Assembly (NCBI GenBank): GCA_047618505.1
Contig: JBLHLB010000188.1
Span: 1 to 8,050, forward strand
DNA length: 8,050 bases
Direction of reading: 5' to 3'
Origin: JBLHLB01 sp047618505
Lineage (GTDB): Bacteria; Planctomycetota; UBA1135; GCA-002686595
The translations under genes were made by a program, and so were the position numbers. The notes below the pieces were generated by a model. It was not told where the DNA came from and made no database searches. It worked only from the letters and a program-made list of their open reading frames with translations. Below, piece after piece: positions 1 to 6,282 of this stretch. Within the stretch, counting starts at the first letter, position 1; every line of letters starts with the position of its first letter.

Positions 1-425
1 GTGCTCCCGCGCAGGGAAGCTGTGACCCCCAGCTCCGCAAAGACTTCGCCCAGAGCGCCGTGGATTCGTTCGTAGGATTTCTGCACAGCTCCTCTGTAGA
101 GCGGGTGCTCCAGAGAGGCCGCGATGGAGAAGGTCAGCTCACGTGAGTGGTGGATCGCGCCTCCGCCCGTCGTTCGGCGTACGACGGCCGAGGCTAGTTC
201 ACGTTGGGGTACATCCTTCCAGCGCTGGAAGTAGCCCAGGCTCAAGGTGTCGGGGGACCAGGTGTAGAAGCGTAGGACGGGAGCGGGACCCGCCAACAAC
301 AGCAGAGCTTCATCCAGTGACATGTTCCAACCGGGCGCCCCATTCCAAGTGCGCAGCAGGCGCCAGGGCTTAAGGCCCGCGGAACTCCTGGGGGAATCCG
401 CGGATGGATGCTTGTCCGTTCGCAC
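1..425 (-). CDS. Lipoate-protein ligase / octanoyltransferase (LplA/LipM family), N-terminal part, runs off left edge
   Basis: Only the first 141 residues lie in the window; the C-terminus is beyond base 1. The translation carries the hallmarks of the cofactor transferase family (LplA, LipM, LipL): an N-terminal WRLLRTWNGAPGWNMSLDEA segment (residues 21-40), VLRFYTWSPDTLSLGYFQ (50-67), and the acyl-binding motif VVRRTTGGGAIHHSRELTFS (81-100). In this family the RRxTGGGAxxH loop binds the lipoyl or octanoyl group, which is transferred to a lysine of an acceptor protein. The obvious acceptor is GcvH, encoded 32 bases upstream on the same strand. The start is GTG at 425: a TAA stop lies 15 bases upstream in frame and the next ATG (323) falls inside the conserved block. 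No convincing ribosome site precedes the GTG, so translation may be coupled to gcvH. Whether it is an ATP-dependent ligase or an octanoyltransferase cannot be told from this half. Confidence 0.85.
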   Translation of the reverse strand, partial: MRTDKHPSADSPRSSAGLKPWRLLRTWNGAPGWNMSLDEALLLLAGPAPVLRFYTWSPDTLSLGYFQRWKDVPQRELASAVVRRTTGGGAIHHSRELTFSIAASLEHPLYRGAVQKSYERIHGALGEVFAELGVTASLRGS

Positions 426-457
426 GGGGCGGAAAGTGATTTAGACTCGGGGCGAGC

Positions 458-862
458 CTAGTCGTCCTTCGAATCAACGAAGGCGTCGTAGGCCGGTCCG
501 TCGATCATTTCACTGTCGTCAAAGGCCGCATCCGCGGGCGTGATGCGAACCATCCAGCCAGCGTTGAAGGGATCCTTGGCCAGGATCTCGAGGTGATCCT
601 CGATGGCGGGGTTGATCTCCTTAATGGTTCCGGCGACGGGCGTGTTGAGATCCGCAACGGCCTTGACCGATTCGATCTCACCAAAGGTTTCACCGGTGCC
701 GAGCACGCGGCCGACCTCGGGCAAGTCGCAATAGACAAGGTCGCCCTCGTTGCCACTGCAGAGTTCATCCACGGCGTAATCGGTGATTCCGATCAGGATG
801 TTGTCGCCGTCTTTCTTCACCCATTCGTGGGACTTCGTGTACTTGCGGTCGTTGGGGCGCAT
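458..862 (-). CDS. gcvH: Glycine cleavage system H protein (lipoyl carrier)
   Basis: The 134-residue product matches GcvH along its whole length. It opens with KYTKSHEWVKK (residues 9-19), then IGITDYAVDELCSGNEGDLV, with the lipoylation motif GEIESVKAVADLNTPVAGTI at 61-80 where Lys67 is the expected lipoyl-lysine, and AGWMVRI near the end. GcvH shuttles the aminomethyl group from GcvP to GcvT and electrons to the lipoamide dehydrogenase in the cytoplasm. The frame is open 22 codons further, to an ATG at 928. I chose ATG 862 because GGAGG (minus strand, 873-877) sits 10 bases ahead of it, because SHEW then falls at the usual distance from the N-terminus, and because the 22 extra residues do not resemble GcvH. 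The acidic tail (DSKDD) ends 32 bases before the lipoate-transferase start. The spacing and strand suggest co-transcription with gcvT upstream. Confidence 0.95.
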   Translation of the reverse strand: MRPNDRKYTKSHEWVKKDGDNILIGITDYAVDELCSGNEGDLVYCDLPEVGRVLGTGETFGEIESVKAVADLNTPVAGTIKEINPAIEDHLEILAKDPFNAGWMVRITPADAAFDDSEMIDGPAYDAFVDSKDD

Positions 863-872
863 GGCGCTGTGG

Positions 873-877
873 CCTCC
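873..877 (-). promoter_or_regulatory. Ribosome binding site deciding the gcvH start
   Basis: The minus strand reads GGAGG here, with a 10-base spacer to ATG 862. No comparable site precedes the upstream in-frame ATG at 928, so this motif supports the shorter, 134-residue GcvH. Confidence 0.7.
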
Positions 878-983
878 GGGGGCCAGGTGGGAAACTGGAG
901 AGAAATTAGGGCGAGACAAAGACTCCATGGCGCGCAGCCCGGAGTGATTGAATCGTGAAAGGGGGGAGAGGAAGACCCAGGGT

Positions 984-2093
984 TCAGGCGTTCTTCTTGC
1001 GTGTGCGTGAGTAGAAGGGGAGATCTACGACAGTGCAGGCCTGGCGCTTGCCACGCAGGTCGAGCTCAAGCTCGGTGCCCGTGCTGTCCAAGCCTAGGCG
1101 AACATAGGCGGTGCCAATGTTTGTGCCCAGAGTCGGGGAAGGGCCGCCGGAGCAGATGTGCCCGACTTCCTCGTCGCCATGGTAAAGGGCGTAGCCCTGG
1201 CGCGGTGCGCGCTTGCCGTCGGTTGTGATGCCGACCAGCCGGCGGGTCATCTTTGACTTGAGTTCCTCGAGGGCTGTGCGACCGACGAAGTCACCCTTCT
1301 CTTCAGTCAGGGCGATGCCGAAGTCGAGTCCCGCTTCGAAGCCGTGGTGACTCTCGTCAATCTCATGGCCGTAGAGTGCCATGCCAGCTTCGAGTCGAAG
1401 CGTATCCCGCGCCCCTAGTCCGATGGGCTGTACTCCAGCGTCCTTGCCCGCCTCGAGGATTTCGTTCCAAACGCGGCAGCCCTCACTGTCGGGCAGGTAG
1501 ATCTCGAATCCGTTCTCACCCGTGTACCCAGTGCGGCTGATACGCACGTTGGGGATCCCGCAAACGGTGGCGAAGGCGAACTTGTAGTACTTGAGCGAAG
1601 AAAGGTCGTAGCCCTCCACCAGGGAGGTCAGGACTTCGAGGGCATTGGGCCCCTGGAGGGCAAGCATTGCCGTCTCAGCGGTCTCGTCGATCACTCGAAC
1701 ATCGAAGCCGTCCATATAACTTTGGATGAATTCGAGGTCCCGGACAGTGTTTCCGGCGTTGACCACTAGGTAAACACCCTCGCCCTCTTCTCGGTAGATC
1801 AGAAGGTCATCGAGGGGAAAGCCCTCTTCGTTGCAGAAGAGGGAGTAGCGAATTGACTGGGCAGGAATCTTGGCGCAGTGGTTCGTAGCCACTCGGTCGA
1901 CCAGGGCGACGGCATCCGGACCTTCGATTCTGAAGCGGCCCATGTGGCCGAGATCGAAGAGTCCGGCATGATTGCGGACCCGATTGACCTCATCGAGGAT
2001 CGGGCCGTATTGAACGGGCATGCTCCAGCCGCCGAACTCGACGCAGCGGGCGCCGTGGGCGATGTGAAGATCGTGCAGTGATGTCTGCTTCAT
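984..2093 (-). CDS. gcvT: Aminomethyltransferase, glycine cleavage system T protein
   Basis: This 369-residue protein is of standard length for GcvT, which takes the aminomethyl group bound to lipoyl-GcvH, releases ammonia and forms 5,10-methylene-tetrahydrofolate. Visible signatures, in order: TSLHDLHIAHGARCVEFGGW (residues 4-23), LFDLGHMGRFRIEGPDA, GFPLDDLLIYR (91-101) with the Asp pair 95-96 at the position of the catalytic aspartate, NAGN (112-115), LALQGPNA, the folate-side motif RTGYTGENGFEIY (187-199), and LGARDTLRLEAGMALYGHEI (226-245). The C-terminal barrel follows (GFVGR-type DFVGRTALEE, then GYALYHGDEEVGHICSGG). The family also includes sarcosine and dimethylglycine dehydrogenase domains and YgfZ, but the GcvH gene 121 bases downstream on the same strand settles the assignment. 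No strong Shine-Dalgarno sequence precedes ATG 2093. It is the first gene of the leftward group and divergent from the GTPase cluster. Confidence 0.96.
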   Translation of the reverse strand: MKQTSLHDLHIAHGARCVEFGGWSMPVQYGPILDEVNRVRNHAGLFDLGHMGRFRIEGPDAVALVDRVATNHCAKIPAQSIRYSLFCNEEGFPLDDLLIYREEGEGVYLVVNAGNTVRDLEFIQSYMDGFDVRVIDETAETAMLALQGPNALEVLTSLVEGYDLSSLKYYKFAFATVCGIPNVRISRTGYTGENGFEIYLPDSEGCRVWNEILEAGKDAGVQPIGLGARDTLRLEAGMALYGHEIDESHHGFEAGLDFGIALTEEKGDFVGRTALEELKSKMTRRLVGITTDGKRAPRQGYALYHGDEEVGHICSGGPSPTLGTNIGTAYVRLGLDSTGTELELDLRGKRQACTVVDLPFYSRTRKKNA

Positions 2094-2543
2094 GGACGCT
2101 TCGAGCCCGGAGGCATCGAGCTGCTAAGTACTGTGTTGGGGGCGCCCAGGGGCGGCGCGGTCCAGGCAAGGCCTGGGAGGGTGGCCCAGAAGGGCACTGG
2201 CGGAACTCTGAAGGTACCTTGTGCGGTCCTGGAAGCGGATGAAGCCTGACCGGGCCGAGCTCCTTCACCGTCCAATAACCGTATTCGGGGGGGCGGGAAT
2301 CTACCCCAAAGGCACCGCTGGGCCAAGGGTTGGGAGGGGGGGGGTGAGCGGGGTGGAGCCTCGACCGGGCAGCCAGCTGTGTCATGCCCATGCTCACAAG
2401 CCGCTTTTCAGCTTTAGGTCTACTCCAGTCGGCGCCGATATCGATCGCGACTCCCAATTCGATTCTCTTCCCAAAGCTCATCCTCTGCCCTCCCCCTCGG
2501 GGTTCTGTGATGTGCCGGGCTTCGTTGCTGCCTTGAGTCCACA
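2094..2543. other. Divergent intergenic region, G-rich, no gene called
   Basis: About 450 bases lie between divergently oriented gcvT and the TPR/membrane gene and must hold both promoters, though I see no clear -35/-10 pair. The middle is extremely G-rich on the plus strand. Closer to gcvT are a short inverted repeat (CCAGGC 2162-2167 with GCCTGG 2171-2176) and an overlapping alternative (CTGGG 2173-2177 with CCCAG 2185-2189) that would lie in the gcvT leader. I looked for a glycine riboswitch in the gcvT leader and found none of its conserved core. Open frames crossing this region overlap the bona fide genes and are proline/arginine-rich, so I did not call them. Confidence 0.6.
2287..2353 (+). 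other. G-tract cluster with G-quadruplex potential
   Basis: On the plus strand this stretch has a run of seven Gs (2287-2293) followed by GGG (2295-2297). Further on come GGG (2327-2329), GGG (2332-2334), nine Gs (2336-2344) and GGGG (2350-2353), with loops of two, one and five bases. The last block meets the usual four-tract G-quadruplex pattern. It sits in the shared upstream region of gcvT and the GTPase cluster. Whether it folds or regulates anything is inference. Confidence 0.55.
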
Positions 2544-3626
2544 ATGGACATGTCCACCAGCCTCATCGTTCGAGACGCCACGCTAGCGATCAACGGTGCT
2601 ACCCATCGGGAATCCAACCCGCTGGAGCACGTTCGTGCTCGCATTGAAGAGGCCCGGGGGCTGGATGCGGGCACCCTGGGAGACTGTGCGGAAGTCCTTC
2701 GGGCGTCAACTGGAGCCTCAGGCGGGGATCCGGAAGTTTTGGAGGCCCTGGTGGTGATTGCCCTGGCGAACCCAGGGTTGGCGGAGAAATATGGCCTCTC
2801 GCCCCAAGTCATTGGCCGCAGGCTAGCGGCCAGATTGGAGCGCATGGGTGGGGCCCGCCGGGCCCTGGCGATCTTGACCCTGCTGCTGGAGTCTTTTCCA
2901 GGCAACGGCGCCCTCGACCGTGAAATGGCGTCCCTGATGCGGCGCCAGGGCATGGTGCAGGATCTGGCTGATCGCTACCTCGAGCGAGCCCAGGGATTCA
3001 TGGCGAAGGGGCAAGACGACGAGGCCATCGCTTGGTTCCGCGAGGTCCTTCTCTTAGATCGTTCGCGCACCGATGTGGCCCGCTGTATTCGAGAGATCAA
3101 ACAATCACGTGCGGATAGCAAACGTGTCTCAAAGGGACGCACGCGCTTGATCCTCATCTCGCTGCTCCTATCCGCCTCCTCGGTGGCGGTCGTGCGACGT
3201 GAGAAAGGCCTGCACGAGGCCTACCAGAACTTGCCTGTATTCAGCTCGGCCGATGTGGACTCCCTCGGACGGCGTCTGCTGCAGGTGGAGATTTTCGTTG
3301 ATGAACATCCCCTTTGGCACGGCTCCCTAAAGGCGTTGTCAGAGCGTAAAAGTCTGCGAACGGAACGCCAGCACCGCGAAGTTAATGCGCATGCAGAGGC
3401 TGAAAGGGCTGCCTTGATTACCCCTACGCTGACAGCGAACGAAAGAGCTGACAGCGCACGTCAATCGGGGATCAGTTTGATCCATGGCAGTGTCGACTAC
3501 CAACGTGGTCTGGAGGAGTTGCAAGACGCACTCCAGCTGGGCGACGAGAGCTGGGAGTTGCGTGAGCAGACACTGCGCGACATCGAAGCCATCGAGGAGT
3601 ACCTCAAGATGAACGCAAACAAATGA
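2544..3626 (+). CDS. TPR-like helical protein with a single internal membrane segment; first gene of GTPase cluster
   Basis: I do not recognise a named family for this 360-residue protein. Residues 30-190 are predicted helical, with TPR-like helix pairs in which small residues alternate with Leu/Tyr (for example ARRALAILTLLLESFPGN at 104-121 and GQDDEAIAWFREVLLLDRSR at 156-175). A basic stretch (SKRVSKGRTR) precedes one hydrophobic segment, residues 202-217 (LILISLLLSASSVAVV), which is short but membrane-like. The remaining 140 residues are charged and include a likely coiled coil (265-292) and another TPR-like helix pair near 310-350. The likely topology is TPR domain in the cytoplasm and C-terminal domain outside, although positive charges flank both sides. 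ATG 2544 has no good ribosome site; ATG 2550 is an equally possible start. The last codons overlap the next gene (ATGA). Its place suggests a membrane scaffold for the downstream GTPase module. Confidence 0.75.
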   Translation: MDMSTSLIVRDATLAINGATHRESNPLEHVRARIEEARGLDAGTLGDCAEVLRASTGASGGDPEVLEALVVIALANPGLAEKYGLSPQVIGRRLAARLERMGGARRALAILTLLLESFPGNGALDREMASLMRRQGMVQDLADRYLERAQGFMAKGQDDEAIAWFREVLLLDRSRTDVARCIREIKQSRADSKRVSKGRTRLILISLLLSASSVAVVRREKGLHEAYQNLPVFSSADVDSLGRRLLQVEIFVDEHPLWHGSLKALSERKSLRTERQHREVNAHAEAERAALITPTLTANERADSARQSGISLIHGSVDYQRGLEELQDALQLGDESWELREQTLRDIEAIEEYLKMNANK

Positions 3627-4708
3627 AGTTCTTCAGTCAGTTCTTTTCTCGTCGCCGGATTCGTACCGCACGGCGCGCCCTGGCGCGCAATGCGTCGCCC
3701 GAGCGCTTCATAGCCCTCGCTTCAGAATACGCTCTACTGGGCATGTCCCAGGAAGCCTTGGATGTTTGTCGCGAGGGGCTGAATGTCACGCCTAGCTCTT
3801 TCATTCTGAAGGGTGAGCTTGAGCGCTATCGCAGCGAAGCTCGAGTTGCACGCCTCGCGCAGATCAAGATCGAGCTTGCCGAGGGACCGCGCCCGGCTCT
3901 TTGGCGAGAGGCCTGCGAGATCTACATCGCTGCTGGCGACCTTGCCAAAGCAGAGGCTCTGACGCTGCAATGGCACGCTAAAGGTGCCTGCATCGGATCT
4001 CTGCGCACCTTGGCGAAGATAAGCCTTGCGCGCTACTTCGCAGACCGGGGCCGTGACCAAGGTCGACAAGCTGTCGTCGCGATCGATGCGGTCATGAATA
4101 CTGACCCGCGCGACGTAGAGGGCCTGCGCCTACGGTTAAAGCTCTGCACGCGATTGGGTGCTTGGGATGACGCGCGTAAAGCTGTCCAGGAACTACTAGA
4201 ACAACTGCCCGGCGACCCCCTGTTGGAGGCGCGCTTCCGTTCCCTCCAGGCGATGGGGGTGTGCGACGTGAAGATCGATCGCGCGATGCTCGAGGTCGAG
4301 AGCACAGGCTTCTTCGCCGATGAGTCTAACGGCTCCCCCGACCAAGGTGCGGACATCGATGTGCGTCCGGTTCTGCGGGACATCGCGCGCCGTCCTGAGG
4401 TGCAAGCCGCCATGTACCTGAAAGGCTCGACGATGCTCGTCCAGGGGCCGCGCGGTGCAACTGCGGAGCGCCACGCCCGTGTTGTTAAGTCGGTGCTCGG
4501 TTGCAGCCGAACCACTGGCCGTCGCCTTGGCCTAGGCCAGATCGTTCAAGTTCAACTCGAGGGCGACTTCGGAACCCTCGCGATTTCCCCTGGTGAGATG
4601 GATGCCGGCGCCCTCTGGGTTACCGGAAGAATCTCACCGAGCCTGCTGGCGACCCTTGGTGGGATCACCAGCGGTACCCTTTCCGACTCACAGGAGGTGG
4701 CCGCGTGA
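3623..4708 (+). CDS. TPR-like protein with C-terminal roadblock/LC7-like domain
   Basis: The 361-residue product has two parts. Residues 1-215 are helical repeats of TPR type: SPERFIALASEYALLGMSQE at 25-44, EACEIYIAAGDLAKAEAL near 96-113, and LRLKLCTRLGAWDDARKAVQ around 170-189, each with the Gly/Ala and aromatic spacing of TPR helix pairs. After an acidic linker (231-246), residues 247-350 resemble a roadblock/LC7 domain: a helix (RPVLRDIARRPEV), a strand (AAMYLKGSTMLVQGP), a central helix, then QVQLEGDFGTLAISPGE and ALWVTGRISPSLLATLGG. Roadblock domains dimerise and bind small GTPases of the MglA type. The N-terminus is very basic (SRRRIRTARRALAR). The start ATG 3623 overlaps the previous stop (ATGA) and the 3' end overlaps the next gene (GTGA), so coupled translation is likely. 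The roadblock call rests on my reading of the pattern. Confidence 0.72.
   Translation: MKFFSQFFSRRRIRTARRALARNASPERFIALASEYALLGMSQEALDVCREGLNVTPSSFILKGELERYRSEARVARLAQIKIELAEGPRPALWREACEIYIAAGDLAKAEALTLQWHAKGACIGSLRTLAKISLARYFADRGRDQGRQAVVAIDAVMNTDPRDVEGLRLRLKLCTRLGAWDDARKAVQELLEQLPGDPLLEARFRSLQAMGVCDVKIDRAMLEVESTGFFADESNGSPDQGADIDVRPVLRDIARRPEVQAAMYLKGSTMLVQGPRGATAERHARVVKSVLGCSRTTGRRLGLGQIVQVQLEGDFGTLAISPGEMDAGALWVTGRISPSLLATLGGITSGTLSDSQEVAA
4692..4700 (+). promoter_or_regulatory. Strong ribosome binding site for the GTG-started roadblock gene
   Basis: AGGAGGTGG lies inside the end of the previous coding region, with its AGGAGG core seven bases before GTG 4705. It is among the two best Shine-Dalgarno matches in the window. 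It supports the GTG start and may raise synthesis of this protein above that of the two TPR proteins. Confidence 0.8.
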
Positions 4709-5229
4709 TTGCAGCCCTCGAAAATCTACTGGCTGTGCCAGGCGTGAGCTTTGTGATGCTCACTTCACCCGACGGCGTTCCGATCGTGACCCCCGGAGAT
4801 CAAGGGGGAGCCTCTAGCGCTGGCCTCGGATCCGAAGACGCACTGGCGGCTTTGACATCCGTGTGGTTCTCGGAGGTCGCTCAGCACACCAGCCAACTCT
4901 CATGGAACCAGCCTACCCGCGCCGTACTACGTGCATCGCGCGGCACCCTAGTTCTCCAACACCTACGTAATGCCGTCTTACTCGTGCTTCTGGCACGGGG
5001 GACTGAGCCCGAAGATGTTCGGCTCGCCATGGAAGGCACCGTAGGCCGTATCGATCGCTCCGTTCGAGGCATGGGTCGTTCCATGACCGCCTCGTCGGCG
5101 AACTCGTCCACCCCGGACGCCGCTCCCTCGGAACCCCGGTCCCCTTTGCCCGCGATACTCAGCACCGATTCCGGTGCTGACGTCAGTGCAGTAAAGGGTC
5201 AGGAAGCGGAAGACACCTCGGGAAACTGA
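4705..5229 (+). CDS. Stand-alone roadblock/LC7-like protein with disordered tail
   Basis: This is a 174-residue protein. Residues 1-118 fit a roadblock/LC7 fold: helix ALENLLAVPG, strand and turn VSFVMLTSPDGVPIVTPGDQ (14-33), a long central helix (DALAALTSVWFSEVAQHTSQ), strands TRAVLRASRGTLVLQHLRNA and VLLVLLARGT, then a final helix (EDVRLAMEGTVGRIDR). Residues 119-174 are Ser/Pro/Ala-rich and probably disordered. Roadblock proteins form homo- or heterodimers that bind MglA-type GTPases and can stimulate or localise them; the GTPase gene begins one base after this stop. The start is GTG, overlapping the previous stop as GTGA, with a strong ribosome site. It differs from the MglB-like protein at the end of the cluster in lacking the FHEGA and DNLF motifs, so I leave it without a symbol. 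Confidence 0.78.
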   Translation: MIAALENLLAVPGVSFVMLTSPDGVPIVTPGDQGGASSAGLGSEDALAALTSVWFSEVAQHTSQLSWNQPTRAVLRASRGTLVLQHLRNAVLLVLLARGTEPEDVRLAMEGTVGRIDRSVRGMGRSMTASSANSSTPDAAPSEPRSPLPAILSTDSGADVSAVKGQEAEDTSGN

Positions 5230-5230
5230 A

Positions 5231-6271
5231 ATGGTCCAAATCAACTTCGCTCAAAAGACTGTCAACGTGAAGGTCGTCTATTACGGACCTGGCATGTCTG
5301 GCAAGACGACCAACCTAGAGGTCGTCCATCAGCGCGCGCCAGATACCAACCGTGGTGATCTGACCAGCATCTCAACAGACGGGGATCGCACCCTGTTCTT
5401 CGACTACATGCCCCTTAGCTTGGGCACCGTAGCCGGGATGAAAACCTGCTTCCAAATCTACACCGTCCCCGGACAGGTGTACTACAACTCGACGCGCAAG
5501 CTCGTTCTGCAGGGGGTTGACGGGATCATCTTCGTTGCTGACTCCGCCTCTTCGATGATCGATCAGAACCTGGAGGCTCTTCGGAACCTCGAGGAGAACC
5601 TGAACGAGTACGGCAAGAGCCTCGCGACTCTCCCGCACGTTGTGCAGTGGAACAAGCGTGACCTCCCCGATGCCATGGCACCGGAGGAGCTCAGCAAGCT
5701 CATGAACCCCCACGGGGCCCCGGCATTCGAAGCTGTTGCGAACACCGGGGAGGGCGTCTTCCCAACGCTTAAGGCCCTGGCCGCGCTGGTTCTGAAGAAC
5801 ATCATGAAGGAGACCACCGGCGGTGGAGCTTCTCCTTCACCTCCGCAGAACCCCGCAGGCGCAACGCCAGGGGCTGCGCCGGTTTCCGCTGCTCCGCAGT
5901 TTGCTGCACCCGCGCAAAGTGCGCCCGCAGTAAACCTTGCTGCTCCGGCTGCTCCGGCACAGAAGCAGCAACCGGCCATGGCCCAGGGACTTGATCTTCA
6001 AACTGCCCCGGTCAGGCTTGCGCCGCAGGCCACGCCGTCGCAGTTGATGCAGGGAGCGCCGGCAGTAGCGCAGGTCGCGCCTCGCCCCAGGCAAGCGCGG
6101 CCCACTGCCCAACCCGCCCAAACCCGTCGGCCCGCCGCCGGGAAAAGCGCAGGCAAGCGAGCCCCCGTGGCTCCCCCCAAGAAGAAGAGTGGCGCCCTTA
6201 CGGGTGTCTTTGTTGTCGCCGCTGCTGGGGTGGGTGCCGCCCTTGCATATTTCCTACTAACCGCACTCTAA
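5231..6271 (+). CDS. mglA: MglA-family small GTPase with Ala/Pro/Gln linker and C-terminal membrane anchor
   Basis: Residues 1-193 are a complete MglA-type G domain in the register of Myxococcus MglA. It has P-loop GPGMSGKT (19-26), DRTLFFDYMPL (52-62) with Arg53 at the intrinsic arginine-finger position, TVPGQ (78-82) with Gln82 at the catalytic-glutamine position, NKRD (141-144) for guanine binding, and AVANTGEGVFPTLK as G5. All nucleotide-binding and hydrolysis residues are present, so it should cycle between GTP and GDP. Ordinary MglA ends near residue 195. This protein continues with about 125 residues rich in Ala, Pro and Gln, a basic patch (PPKKK), and a hydrophobic segment (about 321-346) that ends the protein, the layout of a tail-anchored membrane protein with the GTPase in the cytoplasm. 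The start ATG is one base after the previous stop; upstream reading gives no better start. The symbol denotes family; the role in polarity or motility is not shown here. Confidence 0.9.
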   Translation: MVQINFAQKTVNVKVVYYGPGMSGKTTNLEVVHQRAPDTNRGDLTSISTDGDRTLFFDYMPLSLGTVAGMKTCFQIYTVPGQVYYNSTRKLVLQGVDGIIFVADSASSMIDQNLEALRNLEENLNEYGKSLATLPHVVQWNKRDLPDAMAPEELSKLMNPHGAPAFEAVANTGEGVFPTLKALAALVLKNIMKETTGGGASPSPPQNPAGATPGAAPVSAAPQFAAPAQSAPAVNLAAPAAPAQKQQPAMAQGLDLQTAPVRLAPQATPSQLMQGAPAVAQVAPRPRQARPTAQPAQTRRPAAGKSAGKRAPVAPPKKKSGALTGVFVVAAAGVGAALAYFLLTAL

Positions 6272-6277
6272 GGAGGT
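6270..6277 (+). promoter_or_regulatory. Consensus ribosome binding site of the MglB-like gene, overlapping the GTPase stop
   Basis: AAGGAGGT overlaps the TAA stop of the GTPase gene (6269-6271) and precedes ATG 6283 by five bases. A ribosome terminating on the GTPase message is therefore already on the next start site, which would help keep GTPase and partner in proportion. Confidence 0.8.
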
Positions 6278-6282
6278 CAGCC

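Noticed and set aside
2094..2543. Glycine riboswitch upstream of gcvT
   Set aside because: Such riboswitches often precede gcvT, so I looked on the minus strand. The conserved core sequences and paired aptamers are not there; only short GC-rich inverted repeats are seen.
1990..2544. A 184-codon minus-strand open frame, with a purine-rich ribosome-site-like stretch before an internal ATG at about 2481 (MSFGKRIELGVAI...)
   Set aside because: It overlaps the first 100 bases of gcvT, becomes Pro/Arg-rich across the G-tract region as expected of reading C-runs, and matches no family I know. A short real peptide starting at the internal ATG cannot be excluded.
2221..2586. Plus-strand open frame of 121 codons in the divergent gap
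   Set aside because: It has no ribosome site or recognisable motif, and it runs into the first cluster gene in another frame.
4033..4515. Minus-strand 160-codon open frame opposite the TPR-roadblock gene
   Set aside because: It is Ser/Arg-rich without motifs, while the plus-strand frame is continuous, overlaps its neighbours by ATGA/GTGA and has recognisable domains.
5231..6271. Eukaryote-derived Arf/Rab GTPase by recent transfer
   Set aside because: The G domain follows bacterial MglA motif for motif (DRTLFFD, TVPGQ, NKRDLP) and is embedded in a bacterial operon with MglB; the anchor is a membrane helix, not a lipidation signal.
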